A DNA stretch of 64,000 bases from Streptomyces fumanus. GTDB lineage: Bacteria > Actinomycetota > Actinomycetes > Streptomycetales > Streptomycetaceae. The notes under the pieces were generated by a model. That model was given only the letters and a program-made list of their open reading frames with translations, did not search any database and was not told where the DNA came from. Position 1 is the first letter of the stretch. Every line of letters starts with the position of its first letter. This document shows, in pieces, positions 45,735 to 54,827 of the stretch. The DNA lies in assembly GCF_014655295.1 (NCBI RefSeq), contig NZ_BNBI01000002.1, forward strand, positions 599,424-663,423, written 5' to 3'. The position numbers and the translations under genes were made by a program.

Positions 45735-47039
45735 TTACGGGCGGCGCGACGGCAGGGGGTCGTCGGCCAGCGCCGTCAGGGCCCGGCGGGCCACCTCGCG
45801 GCCGATCGGGAGGGCGGCGGTGGCCGCCGGCGACGGCGCGTTGAGCACGTGCACCGCGCGGGGGGTCTCCCGGATCAGGAAGTCGTCCACCAGGGTGCCG
45901 TCGGACAGCACCGCCTGGGCGCGCACCCCGGCCGGCGCCGGCACCAGGTCGTCCTCCGTCACCGCGGGCAGCATCCTGCGCACCGCCGCCGTGAACGCCG
46001 CCTTGGACAGCGAGCGGCGCAGCTCCCCGCCGCCGTACCGCCAGTGCCGGCGGGCGATGTGCCAGGAGCCCGGCCAGGCCAGCGTGGCGCCCAGCTCACG
46101 GGGGCGGATCACGCCCCAGCCGTACCCCTCGCGGGCCAGCGCCGGGACCGCGTTGGGCCCAAGGTGGACGCTGCCGTCGATGCCGCGGGTGAGGTGCACG
46201 CCGAGGAACGGGAACGCCGGGTCCGGCACCGGGTACACCAGTCCCCGCACCAGCTCGGGGCGGGCCAGCTCGTAGTACTCCCCCCGGAACGGCACGATCC
46301 GCATCCCGGGGTCGTCGCCGGTGGCGCGGGCGATCTCGTCGCAGTGCAGCCCCGCGCAGTTGACCATGACCCGGCCGCGGACCACCTCCCCGGACCGGGT
46401 GCGGACGGCGACGCCGAGGCCGGGTCTGCGGTCCACCCGCAGCACCTGGCTGCCGTAGCGGATCTCCGCGCCCGAGGCGTCGGCCAACTGCCGGGCGACC
46501 GCCACGTAGTCGCAGGTGCCGGTGGTCGCGACGTGTATCGCGGCCAGGCCGCGGACGGCCGGTTCGTACTCCGCGATCTGGGCGGCGCCCAGCTCGCGCA
46601 CCGGGATGCCGTTCTCCCGGCCGCGCTGCACCAGGGCGTGCAGGCGGGGCAGCTCGGCGCGCTCGGTGGCGACGATCAGCTTGCCGGTGACGGCGTGCGG
46701 GATGCCGTACTCGGCGCAGAACTTGACCATCTCGGCGGCGCCGCGCACCGCGAAGCGGGCCTTGAGGGAGCCCGGACGGTAGTAGATGCCGCTGTGGATG
46801 ACGCCGCTGTTGCGCCCGGTCTGGTGGCGGGCCGGGCCGGGCTCCTTCTCCAGCACGGTGACCCGGGTGCCGGGCGCGGCGCGCGTGATCGCGTACGCCG
46901 TCGACAGGCCGACGATCCCGCCGCCGATCACCAGCACGTCGCAGTCGTATCCGCCGTGTCCGCGGTATCTGCCGTGTCCGCCGTGTTCGCCGTGTTCGTC
47001 GTGTCTGCCGTGTTCGTCGTGTCCGCTTGTCGGCCGCAC
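45735..47039 (-). CDS. lhgO: L-2-hydroxyglutarate oxidase
   Basis: 434 aa DAO-type FAD enzyme oxidising L-2-hydroxyglutarate to 2-oxoglutarate. After a short N-terminus: DVLVIGGGIVGLSTAYAI (FAD GxGxxG), PARHQTGRNSGVIHSGIYY, VMVNCAGLHCDEIA and VPFRGEYYELA. An unusual His/Gly-rich N-terminal tract (residues about 5-25) comes from a 9-bp DNA repeat. GTG at 47039 is chosen because gggaggtggag lies 8 nt ahead; a GTG at 47069 is possible but lacks a site. Confidence 0.92.
   Translation of the reverse strand: MRPTSGHDEHGRHDEHGEHGGHGRYRGHGGYDCDVLVIGGGIVGLSTAYAITRAAPGTRVTVLEKEPGPARHQTGRNSGVIHSGIYYRPGSLKARFAVRGAAEMVKFCAEYGIPHAVTGKLIVATERAELPRLHALVQRGRENGIPVRELGAAQIAEYEPAVRGLAAIHVATTGTCDYVAVARQLADASGAEIRYGSQVLRVDRRPGLGVAVRTRSGEVVRGRVMVNCAGLHCDEIARATGDDPGMRIVPFRGEYYELARPELVRGLVYPVPDPAFPFLGVHLTRGIDGSVHLGPNAVPALAREGYGWGVIRPRELGATLAWPGSWHIARRHWRYGGGELRRSLSKAAFTAAVRRMLPAVTEDDLVPAPAGVRAQAVLSDGTLVDDFLIRETPRAVHVLNAPSPAATAALPIGREVARRALTALADDPLPSRRP
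46951..47026. repeat. 9-bp minisatellite in lhgO 5' end
   Basis: About eight imperfect copies of cgtgtccgc/cgtgttcgc. In frame they encode a HEHGRHDEHGEHGGHG-like tract. Confidence 0.8.
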
Positions 47040-47113
47040 CTGCTCCACCTCCCGGGTCCGATAGTGCACTGCGCCACTGACAATGCCCTCAAACCCGCGA
47101 GCGCCCGGCCGGG

Positions 47114-48538
47114 TCAGGCGGGTGCCATCAGCAGCGGGCGGGCGCGCTCGCGCAGCTCGGCCACGCGGGGCTCGTCGCCGTAGGGCTCCAGGCGGTGCAG
47201 GAGGTCCTTGACGTACTCGGTGGTGCGCGCGGAGGAGATCCGCCCGGCCACCTCCACCGCGCGCACGCCCTGCTCACAGGCGGCGTCCAGGTTGCCCGAC
47301 TCCAGCTCGGCGACGGCCGACACCACCAGCCGCAGGCCGTGCGAGCGGACGAACTCCTCGGTGGGCTGGGACAGCGCCTGCTCGGTGAAGCGGCGGACCT
47401 GGCGGGGGGCCTTCAGGTCGCGGTAGCACTCGGCGGCGTCGGCGGCGAACCGGTCGTAGCCGTAGAAGCCGAGCCAGCTCGGGTCGCTGTCGCCGGGGCG
47501 GGCCCGCTCCAGCCAGCTCTCGGCCGCCTTCAGCGCGGCGCCGGCCGCCTGGGCGTCACCCGCGCGTGCGTGCGCCCGTGCCTCCACCAGGCGGTAGAAG
47601 CTCATGGTGCGGGCGGTGGCCAGGCCCCGGTTGCGCTCCACGGCGGCCTGCGCGAGGTCGACGCCCTCGTCGCCGAAGCCGCGGTAGGTGGCCTGGAGCG
47701 ACATCGATGCCAGGACGTACCCGCCGAGGGGGACGTCGGCCGCCGCGCGGGCCAGGCGCAGCGCCTGGATGTAGTAGCGCTGGGCGGCCTCCTGCTGGCC
47801 GGTGTCGAAGGCCATCCAGCCCGCCAGCCGGGTCAGCTCGGCCGCCGCGCCGAACAGGGCGCGGCCCACCTCGTCGGAGTAGGCGCCGAGCAGCAGGGGG
47901 GCCGCCTCCACCCGTAAGCACTCGGGGACCATGGAGGAACGCCAGTCGCCGCCGCCGTACTTGGAGTCCCAGCGCCGCGCGTCCTCGGCGGCCTCGCGGA
48001 GCTTCTGGACGTCGCTGTGGCCGACTTTGAGCGGTGTGCCGGAGCCCTCGACGGGGCTCGCGTCGCGCGCCACCGAACTGTCGGCCGGGGTTATCAGCCA
48101 CCGGGAGGCGGGCGTCGCGTAGGCGCTCACCGCGAAGGAACCGGCGAGCGACTGCCAGATGCCGCCGGAGCCCGCGCGGCGGCCGGCGAGGTCGAGCCGG
48201 TACAGCTCGGTGGCCGAGCGCACCGCCTGGCCGACGTCCCGGGGAAAGGCGAGGCCCACTTCGGGCGCGGGGTCCGCGTCCGCCAGGCCGATCTCGTGCA
48301 GCGGCACCGGGCGGCCGAGCTTCTGGCCGATGGCGGCGGCGATGAGGTGCGGCGCGGCGCCCTGCGGCACCATGCCCTTCGACACCCAGCGGGCCACCGA
48401 CGTCTTGTCGTAGCGAAGCGTCAACCCGCGCTGGGCGCCAAGGTCGTTGACGCGTCGCGCGAGGCCGGCGTTGGAGATTCCCGCGAGGGCGAGAACGGCG
48501 CCGAGTTTTTCGTTCGGCCCGCGTTGCTCCCTGGACAT
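47114..48538 (-). CDS. NsdA-like/sporulation-associated regulator with TPR region
   Basis: 474 aa. N-terminal helix-turn-helix-like part with [20 protein letters not shown] and [14 protein letters not shown]; the rest (about 180-470) is helical TPR-like. Matches my memory of the Streptomyces sporulation-associated family that also includes NsdA-type repressors. ATG at 48538 has gaggggtgg upstream. DNA-binding or protein-partner function is inferred, not shown. Confidence 0.85.
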   Translation of the reverse strand: MSREQRGPNEKLGAVLALAGISNAGLARRVNDLGAQRGLTLRYDKTSVARWVSKGMVPQGAAPHLIAAAIGQKLGRPVPLHEIGLADADPAPEVGLAFPRDVGQAVRSATELYRLDLAGRRAGSGGIWQSLAGSFAVSAYATPASRWLITPADSSVARDASPVEGSGTPLKVGHSDVQKLREAAEDARRWDSKYGGGDWRSSMVPECLRVEAAPLLLGAYSDEVGRALFGAAAELTRLAGWMAFDTGQQEAAQRYYIQALRLARAAADVPLGGYVLASMSLQATYRGFGDEGVDLAQAAVERNRGLATARTMSFYRLVEARAHARAGDAQAAGAALKAAESWLERARPGDSDPSWLGFYGYDRFAADAAECYRDLKAPRQVRRFTEQALSQPTEEFVRSHGLRLVVSAVAELESGNLDAACEQGVRAVEVAGRISSARTTEYVKDLLHRLEPYGDEPRVAELRERARPLLMAPA

Positions 48539-49217
48539 GCGCCACCCCTCGACACAGACGGCTGCCGCGCTGGCATAACCACGCGGCATTCGTAAACCCA
48601 GCGTAGTTCGCCGCATCCCAAGCGTTAAGGGGCATTCTTCCGGATGGCGGGATTGTGGTCCGTACTGAGGTACGGGGTCTTACGCACCGTTGCCGTGTGC
48701 TCCCGATGTGTGGCCGTGCGCCCGCCCGTGCGCTCTGGCCGGGCCGTCCCGGGAGCGGTTCCATGGCCGTGCGTGGGTCGGCCCGCTGTACTGGATCCAG
48801 TGGGCTGGGGGACACCGCCGCTCTCATCCCCGCGGGCGGCGGACCGGTCCGGGAGGCGTGTCCCGTCTCCCGGACCGTACGCGGTCGGGCGGTCTGCCGG
48901 GCCTGTACGGAGCGTGTTCGAACTCCGCTCCGTGATCACGATTTGGCTGAAAATCTACCCTGCCTATTTTTGCCCACCACCCTTCCCACCACGGCAGTTG
49001 AGGGCGCGCAGGGCGTTCGGGGGGCGCGCGAGGGGGGCGCATTCGCGTCGAAGTCGCCGTCCCGGCGCGGGCGGCGGGCCCCGCGCGGACGTTCTGACGA
49101 GGGCTCGGGCGCGGCAGGGCGAGCGGCTCCGCCGACCCGCCGCCGGGGGCCCTTCATGGCAGCATGGGGAACCAGTTCGTGCGGTGCACTGGTTGTCCAC
49201 AGGCTGTGGAGGCGTCG
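48539..49217. other. Gene-free divergent region, sporulation regulator / AsnB-like gene
   Basis: 679 bp without a convincing gene; the open frames there lack recognisable domains and a ribosome binding site. It should hold both divergent promoters. An AT-rich stretch, 48935-48970, is the most promoter-like part. I see no repeat or known operator. Confidence 0.5.
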
Positions 49218-51326
49218 ATGCGGTGGTTGGTGGGATGGAGCAGCGCCGCCACGGCAACCGCGGGCTTCGCCGGACCCGGCGGCACCGCGGGGGCCACCGG
49301 CTACGACGGCGAGACCGTGCACCCGGTGGGCTCCCAGTTGCTGTGGGGCGACCCCGACCCCCTGTGGGCGGTCGGCGACTGGCGCCCCGACGAGATCCGC
49401 GTGGTCAGCGCCGACCCGCAGACCCGGATCGCCGTCCTCGGCATCTGCGGGGCCAGCGACGAACAGCTCCGGGTCGCCCTGTTCGCCGCCCGCGGCGGCG
49501 CCCTGCGCCACCTCACCGCCTGGCCGGGCAGTTACACGGCCGTCGTCCAGGTCGGCCGCCGGATCACCGTCTGCGGCGACCTCGCGGGCGCCCGCCCCGT
49601 CTTCCACACCCCCTGGGCCGGCGGCACCGCCTACGCCACGGCCGCGCTGCCGCTGGCCGACCTCGTCGAGGCCAACCTCGACTTCCCCTACCTCGCCGCG
49701 CTGCTCGCCGCCCCCGACGTACCGGCCGCGCTGGACGACGCCACCCCGTACGACGGCGTGAAACGCGTTCCGCCGGGGCACGCGCTCATCCTGCGCGCCG
49801 GGGCGCGCGAGATCGCCGGGTACGAGCCGGTGGCCTCCCTCGCCGTGGCGGCGCCCACCGCCGACCCCGAACGCGCCGTGGACGGCGTACGGGACGCCCT
49901 CATCGAAGCGGTACGCACCCGGCTCGCCGCCCCCCGGCACGTCCCCGGCGACGGCATCGACCCCGGCCCCGTCCCCGGCATGGGCCCGGCCGAACGGCGT
50001 GCCGCGCGCGGGATGCCGGTGCCCGGCATCGGCGCCGACCTGTCCGGCGGCCCGGCCTCGGCGACCCTGGCGCTGCTCGCCGCCGGGCTGCCCGGGATGC
50101 CGGGCACCGTCCTGGGACACGGCACAGGGGCGGGGGAGCGGCTGCTGGCCGTCACCTTCAACGACCTCGCCGTGGGCGGCCGCGAGGCCGAGCTGGAACG
50201 GGCGGGCGCGCTGGCCGCCAACCCCCGGCTGCACCACGTGGTGGTCGCCGGCGGCGAGGAGGTGCTGCCCTACGCCGACCTCGACGGGCCGCTCACCGAC
50301 GAACCGGCGGCCTGCCTGGTCTCCGCCGCCCGGCACCGGGCCCGGCTGGCCGCCGGCAGCGCGGACCACTTCACCGGTTACGGCGCCCGGGAGGTCCTCG
50401 ACGCCCATCCGGCCCGCCTCGCCGACCTGCTGATGGACCGCAAGCGCCGCCATCTCGTCCGGCCCGTCGCCGCGCTCGCCAAGGCGGACGGCTCGGTGCT
50501 GGTCCCCGCGCGGGTGTACGCCGCGGCCCGGCGGCTGTCCCGCACCCCCTACCGGGCCGGCCTCGACGGGCTCGCCGACCAGTTGCGCGGCCGGCGCTTC
50601 GACGAGGTCGCCGACGGCGCGGTGGGCGCCTCGCTCGCCGCGCTGACCTGGGGCGGGCCCGGACCCGCGGCGCGCTGGCTGACCGGCGAGGCGCTCGCCG
50701 AAGTATCGGTTCGTCTCCAGGCGTCGGCGCAGCGGTCGGGGGTGGGGCCCGGACAGCGGCCGGGCGACTTCCGCGCGCGTGCGGCGCTCACCCGGCGGGC
50801 CACCGACGTCCGGGTGCTGGAGCAGGTCGCCGAGATCCGCTCCCAGCGGCTGCACGCCCCGTTCCTCGACAACCAGGTGGTCCGCGCCTGCCAGGCCCTG
50901 CCCGAGGCGCTGCGCGTCCAGCCCGGGTCGCGCGCCGCGATCCTGCGCACCGTCCTGGAGGGCGCCGGCGTCAGCGACCTCCCCGACGGCTGGGGCGCCC
51001 CCACCCAGGCCCTCGCCCCCGCGACCGCCCGCGCGGGAGTGCGGGTGGCGGCGGACACCCTGCTGGGCCTCTTCGACCGGCCGCTGCTGGCCCAGGCGGG
51101 ACTGGTCGAGGCCCGGGTCGTCCGCAAGGCGGTACGCGCCGCCGCCGCGGGCGAACCCCTCCCGCTGGCCGGCCTCGCCGACCTCGTCTCCCTCGAACTC
51201 TGGCTGACCCGCCTGCTGGCCCGCCGAGGCACCTGCTGGACCGGCACCCCGGCCCGCGCCCGCGCGGTCCCCGGGGGCATCGCACCGCGCCGGGGGGCGC
51301 TGGGGGCGGCGGCTTCGGGAGGGTGA
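49218..51326 (+). CDS. Asparagine-synthetase-like (lasso-cyclase-like) protein
   Basis: 702 aa. N-terminal part (1-220) resembles the AsnB Ntn fold but has no Cys2 nucleophile (begins MRWLVGWSSAA), so no glutaminase activity is expected. The synthetase part has DLSGGPASATLALLAA (PP-loop, SGGxAS rather than SGGxDS), FTGYGAREVLDAHPA and RLHAPFLDNQVVRACQALPE (AsnB PFLD motif). This size and layout match both lasso-peptide macrolactam synthetases and a conserved stand-alone Streptomyces family. No precursor, protease or exporter is next to it. ATG with tggaggcg upstream. Confidence 0.85.
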   Translation: MRWLVGWSSAATATAGFAGPGGTAGATGYDGETVHPVGSQLLWGDPDPLWAVGDWRPDEIRVVSADPQTRIAVLGICGASDEQLRVALFAARGGALRHLTAWPGSYTAVVQVGRRITVCGDLAGARPVFHTPWAGGTAYATAALPLADLVEANLDFPYLAALLAAPDVPAALDDATPYDGVKRVPPGHALILRAGAREIAGYEPVASLAVAAPTADPERAVDGVRDALIEAVRTRLAAPRHVPGDGIDPGPVPGMGPAERRAARGMPVPGIGADLSGGPASATLALLAAGLPGMPGTVLGHGTGAGERLLAVTFNDLAVGGREAELERAGALAANPRLHHVVVAGGEEVLPYADLDGPLTDEPAACLVSAARHRARLAAGSADHFTGYGAREVLDAHPARLADLLMDRKRRHLVRPVAALAKADGSVLVPARVYAAARRLSRTPYRAGLDGLADQLRGRRFDEVADGAVGASLAALTWGGPGPAARWLTGEALAEVSVRLQASAQRSGVGPGQRPGDFRARAALTRRATDVRVLEQVAEIRSQRLHAPFLDNQVVRACQALPEALRVQPGSRAAILRTVLEGAGVSDLPDGWGAPTQALAPATARAGVRVAADTLLGLFDRPLLAQAGLVEARVVRKAVRAAAAGEPLPLAGLADLVSLELWLTRLLARRGTCWTGTPARARAVPGGIAPRRGALGAAASGG

Positions 51327-51387
51327 CGGGGGGCGGCTTCGGGAGGGTGACGGGGGCGCGCCTGAGGGTGGGGATTTCCTTTGCCCT

Positions 51388-51585
51388 GGTGACAGTGGCC
51401 TGGTGCGGGCGATACGGGGTTGACGCGGGGTACGGCACCTGTCCCGGTGGCAGTGGCCTGGCGCGGGGCGACACGAGGTTGACGCGGGGTACGGCACCCG
51501 TCCCCGTGACAGTGGCCCGGTGCGGGGCGATACGGGGTTGATGCCGGGTACGGCACCCGTCCCGGCGACAATGACCCCGTGCGGT
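51388..51585. repeat. 58/59-bp promoter-region tandem repeat ahead of the SARP gene
   Basis: Three head-to-tail copies (51388-51445, 51446-51504, 51505-51563) and a fourth truncated copy that ends in the gene start. Each full unit carries a gacagtgg-like block and ttgacg/ttgatg. A second, shorter duplication (gggcggcttcgggagggtga, twice) lies at 51304-51355. Confidence 0.93.
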
Positions 51586-54500
51586 ACAGAATCCTGGGCG
51601 TCACCCAGGCCGAGGACATCCACGGCGCCCCCGTCCCCCTGGGCGGCCCCCGCCTCCGCGCCCTCCTCACCGCCCTCGCCCTCCACCCCGGCCGCCCCGT
51701 CACCCCCGCCGCCCTCATCGACGAGGTCTGGGCCGACGACCCGCCCGAGGACGCCCCCGCCGCCCTCCAGGCCCTCGTCGCCCGGCTCCGCCGCGTCCTG
51801 GGCAAGGACGCGGTCACGTACGACACCGGCGGCTACCGCCTGACGGCGACGACCGGCGACGTGGATCTGTACGTCTTCGAGGACCGCGTACGCCAAGGCA
51901 CCGCCGCCCTCGCGCAGGACCCCGCGACCGCCGCGCGCCACCTCGACCACGCCCTCGCCCTGTGGCGCGGCCCCGCCCTGGCCGACCTCCCCGACCGCGA
52001 GGCCCGCGCCGCCCGCCCGAACGCCCTGCACCTGGAGGCGACCCGCGCCCGCGCCGAGGCCGACCTCGCCCTGGGTCGCGCCGACGACGCCGTACCCCGC
52101 CTGCGGGAACTGACCGCCGCCCACCCGTACGACGAGCCCTCGCACGCCCTCCTGATCAGCGCCCTGCGCGCCACCGGCCGCGACGCCGACGCCCTCGCCG
52201 CCTACGACACCGCCCGCCGCGCCCTCGCCGAGGGCCTCGGCACCGACCCCGGGCCGCGACTGCGCGCCCTCCACACCGACCTGCTCGGCGGTACGCCTCC
52301 CCCGTCTCCCGCCCCGGAGCGGACCGGCAACCTCCGTCCCCGGCTTACCTCGTTCGTGGGCCGGGAACTCGAACTCGACGCGATCCGTTCCACTTTGCAC
52401 AGGGCCAGACTGGTCACGCTCACCGGACCGGGCGGCTCTGGCAAGACCCGTCTCGCCGAGGAGGCCGCCGCCGGGCTTCCGCAGGCATGGCTGGTCGAGC
52501 TGGCCCCGCTCGACCACCCGGAGGCGGTGCCCGACGCGGTCGTCAACGCGCTCGGGCTGCGCGAGACCGTCCTGCCCGGCACCGACCGCCCGGCCGTGCA
52601 GGGCGATCCCGTCGCCCTGCTCATCGAGCACTGCGCCCGCCGCAGCCCGCTCCTGATCCTTGACAACTGCGAACATGTCATCGAGGCCGCGGCCCGCCTC
52701 GCCGAGACCCTGCTGACCCGCTGCCCGGGGCTCACGGTCCTCGCCACCAGCCGCGAACCCCTGGGCGTCCCCGGCGAGACGGTCCACCCGGTCGAGCCGC
52801 TCCGCCCCGACCAGGCCCGCCGCCTCTTCGCGGAACGCGCCCGCGCCGTCCGCCCCGACGCGGACGCCGTCCTGGGCGACGAGCCGGCGGTCGCCGAGAT
52901 CTGCCGCAAGCTGGACGGGCTGCCGCTCGCCATCGAGCTGGCGGCGGCCCGGCTGCGGATGCTGACGCCCCGCCAGATCGCCGACCGGCTGGACGACCGG
53001 TTCCGGCTGCTCACCGCCGGCAGCCGCACGGTCCTGCCCCGCCAGCAGACCCTCCGCGCGGTCGTCGACTGGTCCTGGGACCTCCTGGACGAGCCGGAGC
53101 GTACGGTGCTGCGCCAGGTCTCCGTCTTCGCCGGCGGCTGGGACCTCACCGCCGCCGAGGCGGTCTGCGGCGGCCCCGTCGCCGACCTGGTCGGCGCGCT
53201 CGTCGACAAGTCCCTCGTGGTCGCCGCCCCCGACGAACGGCAGACCACCCCCGCCATGCGCTACCGCATGCTGGAGACCATCCACGAGTACGCCACCGAG
53301 CGCGCCGCCGAGACCCCCGCGCTGCGCGCCACCGCCGAGCGACGGCACCGCGCGTGGGTGCGCGCCCTCGTCGAGCGGGCCGAGCCCCTGCTCCGCTCCG
53401 CCGGTCAACTCCCCTGGATCACCCGCCTGGAGACCGAGCTGGACAACATCCGCGCGGCCCTGCACCGCGCCGTGACCGCCGGTGCCGAGGAGGACGCCGC
53501 CGCGATCACCGTGGCCATGGGGTGGTTCTGGTGGCTGCGCAACTACCGGCAGGAGGGCATCGACTGGCTCCACCGCGTCCTGCGCCTGAGCACCGCCGCC
53601 GACGGCACCGACCCGGTGGACGCCTTCCTCACCCAAACCGGCACCGATCCCGGCACCACTGCCGAGGCACACCACCCGCTGCACCCCCTGCGGATGGACC
53701 TGAGGATGCTGCACCTCTTCCTCACCCTGGAGACCGAGCCGCCGCCCGACGGCCCCGCCACCGAGCGGATGCGCCGGTACGCCGCCCTGATCCGCTCCTT
53801 CTACGAACGCCACCCCGCGCGGGCGGCGAGGATGCCCGGCATCCTCTGGCTCACCACCGCCTACTTCCTCGGCGACGCGGCCGGCATCCGCACCGCCCTG
53901 GACCGGGCCGTCGACACCTGCCGCCGGTACGGCGGGGACTGGGAGGTCGCCGTCGCCCTGATGTTCCGTACCCACCACACGGTCGACTCCCCGGGCGGGA
54001 TGACGGACGTCGACGGCGACCTCGCGGAGCTGCGAACGCTCGGCCGCCGCGTCGGCGACCGCTGGGTGGGCGCCCAGGTGTGCAGCGCGGCGGGCGAGGC
54101 CGCCCTCGTCCGGGTACGGCTCGACGAGGCGCGGGCCGAGTACGAGGAGGCGCTGCGGCTCGCCCGCGAGGTGGGCGCGCACGCCGAGTCGCCGTTCCTG
54201 ATCGCCCGGCTCGCCGAGGTCGCCTACCGCGCGGGGGACCGTTCCGCCGCGCTGGCCGCGCTGGACGAGGCGAGCGCCGCCGCCGACCGGTACGGCGTGA
54301 CGGACGCCCGCGCGCTGATCTCCCTGCTGCGGGCCCAGCTCGCCCTCGACGAGAAGGACTTCGCCGGTGCCCGCTCGCTGTGGGCGCAGGCCGGCGCGCT
54401 GGCCGCGCGGGGCACGCCGCCACCGCAGCTCCTGGTGCTGACGCACCTGACCGACGCCCTGGTGACGGCGGGCGAGTCGGGCGCGGAACCGGCGCTGGCG

Positions 54501-54812
54501 AGACTGGCCGACGCCTTCCGCCTGGCCGTGGAGAAGCACTGCGCCGAGACGGTCACGGCGGCACTGGCGGACGCCGCGGCCGGTCTGCTGTCCGACCTCG
54601 GCGACGCCCGGCGCACAGCACGGCTGCTCGGGGCCGGCGACCGCTGGCGCGGCCGTCATCCGCGCCCCATGCCGGAGCGGGCGCGGGCCGAGCGGTCCGA
54701 GGCGGTCGCCCGCGCCGTGCTCGGCGCCGACCGTTTCGCCGCCGAGTACGCCCGGGGCGCGGACCTCACCCCCGTCGACGTCCTGCGCGACCTCGACGCC
54801 CGCACCCCGTGA
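51579..54812 (+). CDS. AfsR/SARP-type regulator (BTAD + NB-ARC + TPR)
   Basis: 1077 aa. N-terminal OmpR-like DNA-binding domain (1-90) with RLRALLTALALHPGRPVTPA and the BTAD (95-240) with AARHLDHALALWRG and ALAAYDTARRAL. NB-ARC ATPase (about 250-520): TLTGPGGSGKTRLAEE, LLILDNCEHV and GLPLAIELAAARL. The remainder is TPR-like. GTG at 51579 lies 6 nt after GACAAT (51567-51572), so leaderless. Such regulators control secondary metabolism; target unknown here. Confidence 0.93.
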   Translation: MRYRILGVTQAEDIHGAPVPLGGPRLRALLTALALHPGRPVTPAALIDEVWADDPPEDAPAALQALVARLRRVLGKDAVTYDTGGYRLTATTGDVDLYVFEDRVRQGTAALAQDPATAARHLDHALALWRGPALADLPDREARAARPNALHLEATRARAEADLALGRADDAVPRLRELTAAHPYDEPSHALLISALRATGRDADALAAYDTARRALAEGLGTDPGPRLRALHTDLLGGTPPPSPAPERTGNLRPRLTSFVGRELELDAIRSTLHRARLVTLTGPGGSGKTRLAEEAAAGLPQAWLVELAPLDHPEAVPDAVVNALGLRETVLPGTDRPAVQGDPVALLIEHCARRSPLLILDNCEHVIEAAARLAETLLTRCPGLTVLATSREPLGVPGETVHPVEPLRPDQARRLFAERARAVRPDADAVLGDEPAVAEICRKLDGLPLAIELAAARLRMLTPRQIADRLDDRFRLLTAGSRTVLPRQQTLRAVVDWSWDLLDEPERTVLRQVSVFAGGWDLTAAEAVCGGPVADLVGALVDKSLVVAAPDERQTTPAMRYRMLETIHEYATERAAETPALRATAERRHRAWVRALVERAEPLLRSAGQLPWITRLETELDNIRAALHRAVTAGAEEDAAAITVAMGWFWWLRNYRQEGIDWLHRVLRLSTAADGTDPVDAFLTQTGTDPGTTAEAHHPLHPLRMDLRMLHLFLTLETEPPPDGPATERMRRYAALIRSFYERHPARAARMPGILWLTTAYFLGDAAGIRTALDRAVDTCRRYGGDWEVAVALMFRTHHTVDSPGGMTDVDGDLAELRTLGRRVGDRWVGAQVCSAAGEAALVRVRLDEARAEYEEALRLAREVGAHAESPFLIARLAEVAYRAGDRSAALAALDEASAAADRYGVTDARALISLLRAQLALDEKDFAGARSLWAQAGALAARGTPPPQLLVLTHLTDALVTAGESGAEPALARLADAFRLAVEKHCAETVTAALADAAAGLLSDLGDARRTARLLGAGDRWRGRHPRPMPERARAERSEAVARAVLGADRFAAEYARGADLTPVDVLRDLDARTP

Positions 54813-54827
54813 GCCGTGCGGCCCGGC

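Noticed and set aside
48625..48939. Possible 104-aa gene on the minus strand upstream of the sporulation regulator
   Set aside because: No ribosome binding site, no domain, Thr/Arg/Gly-rich composition typical of a shadow frame.
49218..51326. Complete lasso-peptide gene cluster
   Set aside because: No precursor peptide, RRE or B2-type protease or exporter next to the cyclase-like gene.
51538..51572. TTGATG/GACAAT as a -35/-10 pair of the SARP promoter
   Set aside because: Spacing is 23 bp, too long for a standard promoter; only the GACAAT box is kept.
48936..54659. Very long open frame on the minus strand opposite the AsnB-like and SARP genes
   Set aside because: GC-rich codon bias leaves antisense frames open; the translation is low-complexity Gly/Ala/Arg with no domain, and the plus strand has two clear genes.
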